Positions 23,146 through 30,840 are shown, counted from the stretch's first letter. The stretch is DNA of 64,000 nt from Pseudomonas putida (GCF_004357765.1 NZ_SMTE01000006.1:186001-250000); one strand, 5' to 3'. The notes: generated from the sequence alone by a model not told the origin. Program-made: numbers and translations.

Positions 23146-25877
23146 CCACGACCCACCCCATGAAAGAGCGGCTGCGCACTGATGTACTGCAGCGCCTGGA
23201 ACGTGATTTCGGCCTCAAGCACATGCCTGGAACCAAGTTCATGCGCAAAGGTAAATGCCCTGCGCATGGCTGCGGTCAGAAGACGCTTTACACCTACCAC
23301 GACGCCCCCTGGATGCTGATCTGCGGACGCCCGGAAAAGTGCAACCACCGTGTGCATGTCAAGGACCTGTACGACGACTTGTTCAACGACTGGAGCGAGT
23401 TGGCCCCATCGACCGAGAGCGACCCGGCGGCCACCGCCCGCGCTTATCTGGAGTTCAACCGCGGCTTCCGCGAAGAGTTGATCAAAGGGTGGTACGCCCA
23501 GGACAACTACTACGACCACAAGCTCAAGATCGGCAGCGCCACTGTGCGCTTCCCGCTGGAGAAAGGCGGCTACTGGGAGCGCCTGATCGACCGGCCAAAC
23601 CGCTTTGGCAAAATGAAGGCTCGCTTCCAACCGACCGGAGAAGGCCGCGCAGGCTACAGCGGCGTCTGGTGGCGCCCCCCTGCACTGGATCTGCTCGAAG
23701 TAGACGAGCTGTGGATAGTGGAAGGGATCTTCGACGCCATTGCGCTGATGCACAACGGCATTGCTGCCGTTTCCATGATGTCGAGCGCGCCTCTACCCAC
23801 CGAGTCGCTCAAGGCCCTGCTGCGCACCTGCCAGGAGGCAGACAAGCGCCCGCCGAAATTGATCTGGGCCCTAGACAATGAACCTGTGGCCAAGAAGAAC
23901 ACCCGGCGCTGGGCGAAAGATGCCCGGGAAATGGGTTTCAAGTGCGAGGCTGCGCTCGTTCCCCAGCCTGACGGCCGAAAGGTCGACTGGAATGACCTGC
24001 ACCTGCGCTGGAATTTCCTGGAAGACGATCAGCGCGCTGGCCAGGTCGAGAGCGACCTCAAGCAGGCCCGCCATGAGGGAGCCTTGCTGCTCGCCGAAAC
24101 TGCCGAGGAAAAGGGCCTGCTGATGTACGACTGGCAGCCCCGCGGGGAGTTTTCCTTCTCGTTCAAGAACCGGCTCTACTGGTTCAAGTTTGACCTGGAA
24201 AAGTTCGACCGCCGGATGCGGGAAATGGACTCTTCCGAAAGCCAGGAAGATCAGCTACTCAACGATCGCCAGCGGCGAGACAAGGCGATGCGCGAGTGTG
24301 GGGCGGTAGTCCGCATTGCGAACTGTTATTTCCAGGCTCTGTACAACATGCGCAACGAGCAGACCGACGAGGCCTGGTACTACTTCCGCATTGAACGTCC
24401 TGGCATGGCGGCGACCAAGAGCACATTCACGGCTGCACAGCTGTCGTCGGCGCCGGAGTTCAAGAAGCGCCTACTCAATGTCTCCAACGGCGGGATGTTC
24501 ACCGGCAGCGCACTTCAGCTGGAGCGCATGCTGGAGCCGCAACTGGACTGTCTGAAGCGGGTCAACACCATTGACTGGATCGGTTACACCAGGGAGCACG
24601 GCGTCTACGTGTTCAACGACCTGGCGATCGCCAACGGCAAGGTCCACCACCTGAACGACGAGGACTTCTTCGACGTCGGCCAACTGAGCATCAAGTCCCA
24701 GAGCCAGTCGCCGACCCTGGTCGTGAATACCGACCTGGCCGACTACCACGCCGGCTGGTTTGACACCTTCTGGAAGTGCTTCGGCGTGCGCGGCGTGGTT
24801 GTCTTGGTGTGGTGGCTTGGTTCGCTGCATGCCGAGCAGATCCGCCAGTTGCAGAAGTCCTTCTGTTTCTTCGAGCTGGTCGGTGAAGCCGGCGCGGGTA
24901 AGACCACGCTGGTGGAATTCCTGTGGAAGCTGGTCGGCCGGACCGAGTACGAAGGCTTCGACCCCTCCAAGGCCACACCGGCCAGCCGGGCACGCAACTT
25001 TGCCCAGGTGGCCAACCTTCCCGTAGTCCTTATCGAGTCCGAGCGAGAGCAAAAGGACGGCGCTCCGGTGAAGCACTTTGACTGGGACGAAATCAAGACC
25101 GCTTACAACGGGCGCTCAGTTCGTTCGACCGGCGTGAAGAACAACGGCAACGAGACACGCGAGCCGCCCTTCCGCGCTGCTGTGCTGATCGCACAGAACA
25201 ACGCGGTCAACGCCTCTGAACCAATCCTGCAGCGGATTGCGCACTGCATGCTGACCCGTGAGCACCAGACACCGGAAACCAAGCTGCTGGCCGAGGAACT
25301 GGAACGCATGCCGATGGAAAAGGTGAGCGGCTTCATCATCAAGGCGCTGCAGAAAGAGAGCGAGATCATCCGCCTCCTTGAGGAGCGGACTGGCACCTAT
25401 GAGCAAGAGCTGCTCGCTCGCCCTGGCATTCGCACCGTTCGGATCGCGAAGAACCATGCCCAGCTCCGCAGCCTGGTCGACGGTCTGGCCCAGGTCGTTC
25501 CGCTCAACGATGAGCGTAAGGCGCTGGTGCACCAGGAGATCACCCGCATGGCGGAAGAACGCCAGCAGGCTATTAACGCGGATCACCCGACAGTGCGTGA
25601 GTTCTGGGACCTATACGAATTCCTCAATGGCGACGACGACAACGGCGGGCTGAACCACTCGCGCAAGGACAACCTGATTGCCGTCAACCTCAACGAATTC
25701 GTCGAGAAAGCCGTCAACAAGCGGCAGCAAGTGCCGCCGATCAGCGATCTCAAGCGGCTACTCAAGACCAGTAAATCTCCGAAATTCATCGAGTCGAACA
25801 AGCCGGTCAATTCCGGCCGACAGCCCGACGCTTTCAACACCAGCCGCACCGTTCGGTGCTGGATCTTCCAGCCCTAA
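23142..25877 (+). CDS. Toprim primase-helicase, phage replication protein
   Basis: This is the only large replication gene. From GTG 23142 it encodes 911 residues (ATG 23160 is an alternative). A CHC2-like zinc finger uses Cys39, His42, Cys44, Cys61, Cys67 and His69. A toprim domain follows (VEGIFDAIAL with Glu194/Asp198; WALDNE at 242-247), then a linker and a P-loop ATPase/helicase with Walker A GEAGAGKT at 581-588. The end is predicted helical. It combines the primase and helicase roles and seems to replace P2 GpA, whose rolling-circle HUH and tyrosine motifs I do not see. Confidence 0.9.
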   Translation: MTTTHPMKERLRTDVLQRLERDFGLKHMPGTKFMRKGKCPAHGCGQKTLYTYHDAPWMLICGRPEKCNHRVHVKDLYDDLFNDWSELAPSTESDPAATARAYLEFNRGFREELIKGWYAQDNYYDHKLKIGSATVRFPLEKGGYWERLIDRPNRFGKMKARFQPTGEGRAGYSGVWWRPPALDLLEVDELWIVEGIFDAIALMHNGIAAVSMMSSAPLPTESLKALLRTCQEADKRPPKLIWALDNEPVAKKNTRRWAKDAREMGFKCEAALVPQPDGRKVDWNDLHLRWNFLEDDQRAGQVESDLKQARHEGALLLAETAEEKGLLMYDWQPRGEFSFSFKNRLYWFKFDLEKFDRRMREMDSSESQEDQLLNDRQRRDKAMRECGAVVRIANCYFQALYNMRNEQTDEAWYYFRIERPGMAATKSTFTAAQLSSAPEFKKRLLNVSNGGMFTGSALQLERMLEPQLDCLKRVNTIDWIGYTREHGVYVFNDLAIANGKVHHLNDEDFFDVGQLSIKSQSQSPTLVVNTDLADYHAGWFDTFWKCFGVRGVVVLVWWLGSLHAEQIRQLQKSFCFFELVGEAGAGKTTLVEFLWKLVGRTEYEGFDPSKATPASRARNFAQVANLPVVLIESEREQKDGAPVKHFDWDEIKTAYNGRSVRSTGVKNNGNETREPPFRAAVLIAQNNAVNASEPILQRIAHCMLTREHQTPETKLLAEELERMPMEKVSGFIIKALQKESEIIRLLEERTGTYEQELLARPGIRTVRIAKNHAQLRSLVDGLAQVVPLNDERKALVHQEITRMAEERQQAINADHPTVREFWDLYEFLNGDDDNGGLNHSRKDNLIAVNLNEFVEKAVNKRQQVPPISDLKRLLKTSKSPKFIESNKPVNSGRQPDAFNTSRTVRCWIFQP

Positions 25878-25890
25878 TCAAGGAGACACC

Positions 25891-26184
25891 ATGCTGATTC
25901 ACGTACTGATGGGCAATGCCGGCGGCTGCGGGCAAAGCCAGCTGCAGCAAGAGCGGGACCGACTAGCGCAGGCCGGCAAAGACCACTCCATCGTCAACGC
26001 TGGGGCCTATGCCGGCGACGGCTTGCTCTCAATCCTGGAAGTGCGATTCCACGCAGGGCAGCGGGACATCTTGGTCGACGACTGCACCAGGTCGCAGATC
26101 CTTGAGGTCCTGGCCTGGCAGAGCTGTGTGGAAGACGACGACAGGTTCGACGACCTGGTCGTCCACCTCGCCCGCCGCAACTGA
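25891..26184 (+). CDS. Unknown early phage protein, 97 residues
   Basis: The ATG at 25891 follows AAGGAGACACC, a strong ribosome site, 13 bp after the primase stop. The product (MLIHVLMGNAGGCGQSQLQQ...) is acidic towards the C terminus (VEDDDRFDDLVVHL). No domain is recognised. It is conserved in position as part of the early operon. Confidence 0.72.
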   Translation: MLIHVLMGNAGGCGQSQLQQERDRLAQAGKDHSIVNAGAYAGDGLLSILEVRFHAGQRDILVDDCTRSQILEVLAWQSCVEDDDRFDDLVVHLARRN

Positions 26185-26249
26185 ATTCGAAAGAAGTGGT
26201 GCCAAGGAGTTGCAGCTCCCCGGCACCAACCATCCCAAGGAGAAACGAC

Positions 26250-26489
26250 ATGCAAGTAGAAACCCCCGGAGTTGGCGCCGAGAAGGCTATCACAGGGACG
26301 CGCCCAAGGCTGGCCAGCCACTCGTTGGACCTGCCGAACCACTGCGACATCTGCAACAAGGCCCGCTCGACCAGGAAGCACCAGCGCTGCAGCCAAATCC
26401 GCCAGCAGCGGAAATCTGTCGAATGGGAGGCATACATGGCCAACGTCGAAGCCAAAAAAGCACAGCAAGGCCGCCGATATGCACGTTAA
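26250..26489 (+). CDS. Small cysteine-containing phage protein, 79 residues
   Basis: The ATG at 26250 follows AAGGAGAAACGAC. The product has HCDICNKARSTRKHQRCSQ at about 31-49, which gives C-x2-C plus nearby His and Cys, a possible zinc site, and a basic C terminus (EAKKAQQGRRYAR). A nucleic-acid-binding role is plausible but not shown. Its end overlaps the next gene by 11 bp. Confidence 0.7.
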   Translation: MQVETPGVGAEKAITGTRPRLASHSLDLPNHCDICNKARSTRKHQRCSQIRQQRKSVEWEAYMANVEAKKAQQGRRYAR

Positions 26490-26718
26490 CCAAAACGCCC
26501 CCATCGACCTAGTCATCAGCGTTCGTCTCAGCGCCGGCACCTACACCGCTCGCGCGCGGGGCGAGAAGGCTACCGCCAGCAGCACTATCAGCGCCGATGC
26601 AGCCGCACGCGCCTTGGCCAGCAAGCTTGGGGCCCACATGACACAGCCGGATCTGTTCGCAGCCAACCGCTGCAGCACCGACTCACACATCCAGTTCACC
26701 GCGCAGCGCATCAGCTGA
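26479..26718 (+). CDS. Unknown phage protein, 79 residues
   Basis: Starts inside the previous gene (ATG 26479). The product (MHVNQNAPIDLVISVRLSAG...) looks like a short beta-rich domain, LVISVRLSAGTYTARARGEKATAS, followed by an alanine-rich helix. No family was recognised. Overlap and spacing place it in the same operon. Confidence 0.65.
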   Translation: MHVNQNAPIDLVISVRLSAGTYTARARGEKATASSTISADAAARALASKLGAHMTQPDLFAANRCSTDSHIQFTAQRIS

Positions 26719-26730
26719 GAGAAAACCAAG

Positions 26731-27408
26731 ATGACCAATTCAGTTCAATGGCGAGTACTTCCAAACAAAGCGAACCAGGCCATGGAACAGGCCGGTGCTG
26801 ACGCAGCCCGCGAGTACCTGGAGCGCACTGGCAGCAACAGCCTTTTCGCAATTTATGAGGCGATGGCGCTGGCAGCGCCTACTCCACCTCATGTTGAGGA
26901 CGACGAAGTTTGCGCATCTCTTCCGAAGCCGGAGGACGACTCCGAGCTTCCGGTGGTTGGCGAAGCGGTCTACGACGCCTGGGACATGGCCCAGCAATGG
27001 AACGGGTGCCGCGAAGCTTTCCTTCCGGTAGTCATGCGGCTTAAAGCAGAGCGCGACACCCTGAATGCTCTGCTGGCCATTGCCTATGGTGATATTGAGC
27101 ACGCGAGCAGGAGTCTCGGCCAGTGTGCCAGCTGCGGTGAATGCCCGGAGGAAGACGACATCATCACCCACGACCCGTCGTGCACCTTCTGTGCAATAGA
27201 AATGGCCTTGGCTTCCAGCGGAAAGCCCACTGTCCCGACGCAGCGCGATGAGCGGACGGCGTTCGAGGCATACGCTATCGAAAAGGGTTGGCTTCCCCAC
27301 CAACTCAAGCAAAGGCCAGATGGAAACTATGAAGACTGGGGCGTAAACCCCGAGTGGCAGGCGTGGAAAGCCCGTGCTTCCCTGGAGCGAACCGAGCGCT
27401 ATGGCTGA
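26731..27408 (+). CDS. Unknown phage protein with Cys pairs, 225 residues
   Basis: The gene starts 12 bp after the previous stop. The C-terminal half has CASCGECPEEDD and HDPSCTFC (about 128-153), four cysteines that could bind one zinc ion, and a terminal segment FEAYAIEKGWLPHQLKQRPDGNYEDWGVNPEWQAW. This last stretch resembles the C-terminal part seen in many phage hypothetical proteins of Pseudomonas and related bacteria. The N-terminal part is acidic. No function is assigned. Confidence 0.75.
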   Translation: MTNSVQWRVLPNKANQAMEQAGADAAREYLERTGSNSLFAIYEAMALAAPTPPHVEDDEVCASLPKPEDDSELPVVGEAVYDAWDMAQQWNGCREAFLPVVMRLKAERDTLNALLAIAYGDIEHASRSLGQCASCGECPEEDDIITHDPSCTFCAIEMALASSGKPTVPTQRDERTAFEAYAIEKGWLPHQLKQRPDGNYEDWGVNPEWQAWKARASLERTERYG

Positions 27409-27478
27409 TCGTGACGAACGGACCAAGAATTTCAGGGCTGAGATTCTGGTCATCATCCAGCAGGTCCTGCCGCTATGA
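27401..27478 (+). CDS. Possible 25-residue coupling peptide
   Basis: ATG 27401 overlaps the end of the previous gene and encodes MADRDERTKNFRAEILVIIQ plus QVLPL; its stop overlaps the next ATG (27475). The overlaps at both ends suggest that it carries ribosomes between the two genes, but it could also be chance. Confidence 0.35.
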   Translation: MADRDERTKNFRAEILVIIQQVLPL

Positions 27479-27690
27479 TCCATCAACACCCCCCCAGCAC
27501 AGTCCTGACATTCCAGGACTTGCAACGACTGACCGGGTACACGCGGCGTTCTGGTGTGGAGGGTGCCCTGCGGAAGCAGGGCATCCGCTGGTTCTGGGGC
27601 CGGCATGGCCCCTGGACCACCCTCGACCTAGTCAACCAAGCCGGCGGGAAATCGCCGGTCACCGAGAAATATGACAGCGAGATCCTATGA
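27475..27690 (+). CDS. DUF4224-like protein next to integrase (possible excisionase)
   Basis: The 71-residue product contains TFQDLQRLTGYTRRSGVEGALRKQGIRWFWGRHGPWTTLDLVNQA, the DUF4224 pattern found just upstream of many phage integrases. The LTGY..RS..ALRKQGI segment looks like a winged-helix DNA-binding unit, as in excisionases. It overlaps the integrase start by ATGA. An Xis-like role is inferred from context. Confidence 0.75.
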   Translation: MIHQHPPSTVLTFQDLQRLTGYTRRSGVEGALRKQGIRWFWGRHGPWTTLDLVNQAGGKSPVTEKYDSEIL

Positions 27691-28829
27691 GGCGGTCGCG
27701 TAAACACAACCCGCACATCCCTGCGCACATAGACCAGGCCGCCATTCCGGCGGCCGTTTATTTTGACAGCCGCTGGAACGGTGCCTGGTACACCACCTGG
27801 CGAGACGAGGGCGGCAATCGCAAGCGGACCAACATTGCCGGGCCTACTGCTACGTTGGCCGAGCTGCACCGCATCATGGAGGAGAGGAATGGCATCGATC
27901 GGGATAGCCTCAACCACCTGTGCAAGGAGTTTCACGAAAGTTCGCAGTTCAAGAAATTGGCTAAAAAGACTCGAGAAGACTACGAGTACAGCCGCGATGT
28001 GCTTGTGGCCATTCCAACAAAGCTCCAGAAACCCTTGGGCGATCTGTCTGTGCGCAAATTCACCTCGGCACTGGTGCAACGCCTGGTCGATCGGATCGCG
28101 GACGAAGGCACGCCGTCCAAGGCCGCGCACGTTCTGCGATACCTCCGGCGCGTGATGCAGTGGGGGCGTAACCGCGGCTTCCTGGAAATCAACGTTGCCC
28201 TGGGCATCGAGGCGCCGACCGAACGCAAGCAGCGCCGGCTGCCAAGCCCCAAGGTAATGGCCGCTCTCATCGCCCGTGCCTACGAGAAGGGCCAGCTCAC
28301 GCGTGGCCAGCGTGGTTCGTGCCCGGCATACCTGGGCTATGTAATGGAGCTGGCCTACTTGTGCCGACTGCGAGGGATCGAGGCCGTGACCCTGACCGAT
28401 GCCAACGAACTGGAAGACGGCGTGCAGACAAATAGGCGCAAAGGCAGCCGCGATAACGTGGTGCGCTGGACTGCTCGGCTTCGGGCTGCCTGGGAAGGCG
28501 CCAAGGCCTATCGAGACCGGGTGTGGACGAGCCAGGCCTATCCCGCTCCAGCAACGGCCGACCGCCGATTCATCATTGTTGCAGCCCACGGCGGCGCACT
28601 GCAAAAGTCCAGTTTGGACACAACCTGGCAACGTTTCATCACCAAGGCGATCAAGGACGGTGTCCTTACCGAGGAACAACGCTTCGCACTGCACGACCTA
28701 AAACGCCGGGGCATCACAGATACCCCCGGCGATCGCAAGCAGAAGCAAGACGCCAGCGGCCACCGCGACGAGTCCATGCTCGATATCTACGATTTCAGTC
28801 TGCCCATAGTGCATCCATCAGGGGACTGA
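27687..28829 (+). CDS. int: Tyrosine-type integrase
   Basis: The integrase joins phage and host DNA at tRNA-Thr. The 380 residues have an Arm-type N-terminal domain, a SAM-like core-binding domain (about 74-165) and the catalytic domain. Expected active-site residues are Arg229 (CRLRGIE), His336 (LHDLKRR), His359 (SGHRDES) and Tyr368 (MLDIYD). It is the last gene of the early operon, so in the prophage int is transcribed towards attR, unlike P2, where int runs from the switch region. Confidence 0.95.
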   Translation: MRRSRKHNPHIPAHIDQAAIPAAVYFDSRWNGAWYTTWRDEGGNRKRTNIAGPTATLAELHRIMEERNGIDRDSLNHLCKEFHESSQFKKLAKKTREDYEYSRDVLVAIPTKLQKPLGDLSVRKFTSALVQRLVDRIADEGTPSKAAHVLRYLRRVMQWGRNRGFLEINVALGIEAPTERKQRRLPSPKVMAALIARAYEKGQLTRGQRGSCPAYLGYVMELAYLCRLRGIEAVTLTDANELEDGVQTNRRKGSRDNVVRWTARLRAAWEGAKAYRDRVWTSQAYPAPATADRRFIIVAAHGGALQKSSLDTTWQRFITKAIKDGVLTEEQRFALHDLKRRGITDTPGDRKQKQDASGHRDESMLDIYDFSLPIVHPSGD

Positions 28830-28863
28830 ATGAACGGGCGGCGCATAACGCGCCGCGCCGGTC

Positions 28864-29280
28864 TCATGCCGCCAGTACCCTGCGCAGCATAGCCTCAGCT
28901 TCTACGTCATCCCGGCAGTGATAGACCTGCCGCGCCATTTCTCGCATAGAAACACCAGGTGCGATTTCCGCGTCCCCGTCTGCAAGGTCTACATTCGCAA
29001 GCTCTTCTTGCGTGGGCAGGCTGCGCCCAAATTCAACAATCACCCACACATCTGCCGCATTGAAGGACAAGCCCGTCCGAGTTTCTAGAGCTGAGAGAAT
29101 CGAGGCAATCTTCGCGGCACCTGCCCCGTACATCAGAGCGGCACCAAGCTTGGGGCTCAAGCGGACGCCCAGTAACGGTTCACGATTGAAGAACGTGATA
29201 TCGCAATAGGCCTCTGTCTCGGAGAGCCTTACGAGAGTCTGCAGGGTGTGTTGCTGGCGTACGGCATCGTCGCTGGTCAT
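28864..29280 (-). CDS. Unknown cargo protein between int and attR, 138 residues
   Basis: The start at 29280 (MTSDDAVRQQHTLQTLVRLS) follows GAGGTTTCAGAA, a good ribosome site; upstream in-frame codons lack one. The protein is acidic, with a FFNREPLLGVRLSPKLGAALMYGAGAAKIASIL core and a helical C terminus. I recognise no domain. It is convergent with int and separated from it by 34 bp, the usual location of accessory (moron) genes. Confidence 0.72.
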   Translation of the reverse strand: MTSDDAVRQQHTLQTLVRLSETEAYCDITFFNREPLLGVRLSPKLGAALMYGAGAAKIASILSALETRTGLSFNAADVWVIVEFGRSLPTQEELANVDLADGDAEIAPGVSMREMARQVYHCRDDVEAEAMLRRVLAA

Positions 29281-29459
29281 TTCTGAAACCTCAGATTGGT
29301 GTCCGTCCGAATGTAGCCCGGCCTGCGAGCTAGTCAACCCTGCATCCGTGCGTCTGCGTACCAACAGAAATAGGTATCAGTGAATTAGGCCTCTGCAGCT
29401 CACAGTTCACGTACCAGAAACCTACGTAACTAGTTGATTTAAAACAAGAGAGCATCTTT
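29281..29459. other. Non-coding right-end segment of the prophage
   Basis: No gene is seen between the cargo gene promoter and attR. The 179 bp are AT-richer than the prophage average and probably contain integrase arm-type and IHF sites, but no repeat is clear enough to name. Confidence 0.5.
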
Positions 29460-29504
29460 CTTGTAATCAGTAGGTCCCGGGTTCGATTCCTGGTGCCGGC
29501 ACCA
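29460..29504 (+). tRNA. Displaced 3' part of tRNA-Thr(TGT) = prophage attachment site (attR)
   Basis: From 29460 the sequence reads as the anticodon loop (CTTGTAA, anticodon TGT), anticodon 3' stem TCAG, variable loop, T arm (CCGGG-TTCGATT-CCTGG), acceptor strand TGCCGGC and ACCA, ending at 29504. The 5' half (acceptor GCCGGCA, D arm) is absent: the bases before 29460 do not pair. This 45-bp remnant marks the core of the attachment site; the complete tRNA gene is expected at the left prophage end. Confidence 0.9.
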
Positions 29505-29515
29505 TACGCAGTATC

Positions 29516-29547
29516 AAAAAAGGCTCACCGAAAGGTGGGCCTTTTTT
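29516..29547 (+). terminator. Terminator of the tRNA-Thr locus
   Basis: AAAAAAGGCTCACC-GAAA-GGTGGGCCTTTTTT forms a GNRA-looped stem with a six-T run, 11 bp after the tRNA end. It is host DNA and shows where chromosomal sequence resumes. Confidence 0.9.
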
Positions 29548-29609
29548 GTTTGCGTTGCAAAACCCTCACCGCCCAGGGTCGTGCCGAAACAAATCATAGC
29601 TGCCGACGC

Positions 29610-29655
29610 GATCGATGTAGGAGCTGGCTTGCCTGCGATGGGCCGCGCAGCGGCC
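29610..29655. repeat. REP-type element
   Basis: TGTAGGAGCTGGCTTGCC followed by TGCGATGGGCCGCGCAGCGGCCCC matches the REP family of the P. putida group (compare 31136 and 60173). It lies in the 280-bp non-coding stretch between the tRNA remnant and the next gene. Confidence 0.7.
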
Positions 29656-29717
29656 CCGGCAATCTCAAATATCCCGCATTCTCTAACCTAAAGGACACGC
29701 CCCCGAACACAAACGCT

Positions 29718-29756
29718 TTGACTTGCCCATCAAGCCCAGCTACGATTTTTATCGTA
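29718..29756 (+). promoter_or_regulatory. Promoter and operator of the HTH gene
   Basis: TTGACT, a 17-bp spacer and TACGAT form a good sigma-70 promoter. The -10 is the left arm of a perfect palindrome TACGAT-TTTT-ATCGTA (29741-29756), so a dimeric regulator bound here would block the promoter. The next gene encodes such an HTH protein, which suggests autorepression. Confidence 0.75.
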
Positions 29757-29786
29757 AATTTTAGATATCTCTTCTGAGGCAAGCCA

Positions 29787-30128
29787 ATGGCGCTTCAATT
29801 CCATGAAAGCCCCTTCCACGCCACCCACGATGCAGAGACGGCCAGCAAAATGGCCTTGAAGATGGATCTGTCCATTTTCATAACAGACTGCATCAAAAAA
29901 ATGGGCCTCAAGCAGCATGATGCTGCGGTCAGGCTGAACGTGACCCAATCGCGTATCTCCGAGCTGGCAAATGGCAAGATCGAGAAATTTACGCTGGACG
30001 CCATGATGGACATGCTCGACAAGCTCGGCTTTCGTACGAGCCTGGTCCTGCTCCCGCATGACGCTGGCGCTCTTGCGCAAATCGTCATCTCGCCAGCACC
30101 CAGCAGCCAACCCTCCCCATCTTTCTGA
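29787..30128 (+). CDS. XRE-family HTH protein (orphan HigA-like antitoxin)
   Basis: The 113 residues start after TGAGGCAAGCC and contain an HTH at about 44-75 (MGLKQHDAAVRLNVTQSRISELANGKIEKF), the HigA-type HTH_37 pattern, with a following helix DAMMDMLDKLGF. Such genes normally sit behind a higB/Gp49 toxin gene; here the stretch upstream holds only the tRNA remnant, a REP and the promoter. It is therefore an orphan, possibly kept as a self-controlled regulator. Confidence 0.85.
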   Translation: MALQFHESPFHATHDAETASKMALKMDLSIFITDCIKKMGLKQHDAAVRLNVTQSRISELANGKIEKFTLDAMMDMLDKLGFRTSLVLLPHDAGALAQIVISPAPSSQPSPSF

Positions 30129-30194
30129 GCCCCTGCTTCAGTTCCTTCAATCGGTCTTCAGCAACCTGCATCGCGTGCCGGTCTGATAAATAAA

Positions 30195-30338
30195 TCAGTC
30201 CCCTTTTCTCCAGTTCGCCTCAACCCTCGGATTCAGCAAAACCGAGACGAGTTTTTTCTTGAGTTGCTGCCGGATCGTATCCCCCAGCTTTTGCCATTCC
30301 TTCAACGCTCGCGCATCGAACTCAAGGCTATAGGTCAT
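30195..30338 (-). pseudogene. relE: Truncated RelE toxin
   Basis: The ATG at 30338 overlaps relB and gives MTYSLEFDARALKEWQKLGD and TIRQQLKKKL, close to the RelE N terminus, up to NPRVEAN. It then departs to WRKGD and stops after 47 residues. RelE is about 90 residues, so the half with the catalytic Arg and Tyr residues is missing; the break is followed by GGGGACTGATTTATTT. The product cannot be an active mRNA nuclease. Confidence 0.82.
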
Positions 30339-30567
30339 CCAGCGAAACCTTCACTCGCTGAGGGTCGGCAAGGCGCTCGCGAACGGTCGCTAGCAGCGCC
30401 TCATCTTCATCAGTCATGAGCACAGGTTTAAAAGGCAACTGCCCGCGCTCGGCGACGTACTGCAAGGCTTGGCGCATGAGCTCGGAGGGCGTAACACCCA
30501 ACCGCTCAAGCTCACGATAGGCTCGGATTTTGAGATCGTCGTCGATACGAACATTGATGGATGCCAT
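30328..30567 (-). CDS. relB: RelB/DinJ-family antitoxin
   Basis: The 79-residue product has the ribbon-helix-helix N terminus (MASINVRIDDDLKIRAYREL, ERLGVTPSELMRQAL) for DNA binding and a C-terminal toxin-binding tail (LATVRERLADPQRVKVSLDDL). It overlaps the truncated relE start by 11 bp. It is an antitoxin that has lost its toxin; upstream lies a matching palindrome, so autoregulation may continue. Confidence 0.88.
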   Translation of the reverse strand: MASINVRIDDDLKIRAYRELERLGVTPSELMRQALQYVAERGQLPFKPVLMTDEDEALLATVRERLADPQRVKVSLDDL

Positions 30568-30578
30568 GGTGGCTTACT

Positions 30579-30594
30579 CATTGTAATGACAATG
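30579..30594. promoter_or_regulatory. RelB operator palindrome
   Basis: CATTGT-AATG-ACAATG is a perfect inverted repeat 12 bp upstream of the relB start, where the RelB dimer is expected to bind its own promoter. Confidence 0.65.
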
Positions 30595-30840
30595 GTCTTT
30601 ACAGTGGCGCAATTCTGGGCAGCAGACAAGTGGCTTATGAGAACAAACCGACGAATGATTGGCCATCCCCAGGCCAAGGCCTACTGCACACATTGGCAGG
30701 TGCCATGCACTTAGGAAACAGTCCTATATTCAGGAACCCACACGATGAGTGGTCAGGATTGCAACCCAGCAGAGCGGCATAATGGCACCGCTTTTTCTCG
30801 CCCTCCGCCTCCCCACTCCGCCCCTGCGAGCCACTTTGCA
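30595..30840. other. Non-coding gap between relB and the 30841 gene
   Basis: I see no supported gene here. A weak hairpin AGCGG...CCGCT with TTTTT lies at about 30772-30797. An in-frame extension of the next gene covers part of the gap but has no ribosome site. Confidence 0.5.

Larger units (their letters stand above)
1..29504. mobile_element. P2-like prophage, right-hand part (left end outside window)
   Basis: A continuous phage gene set runs from a portal gene cut by the window edge to an integrase and a displaced tRNA-Thr 3' end. Structural genes follow P2 order (Q, P, O, N, M, L, X, lysis, R, S, V, W, J, I, H, G, FI, FII, E, T, U, D). Unlike P2, the integrase is the last gene of the early operon, and portal/terminase form the other end. 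All essential late genes seen are open and of normal length, so the element looks intact; attL and any cos site must lie to the left. Confidence 0.96.

Noticed and set aside
29460-29504. Functional tRNA-Thr gene
   Set aside because: Only the 3' part from the anticodon loop is present; the D arm and 5' acceptor strand are missing, so it cannot fold as a tRNA.
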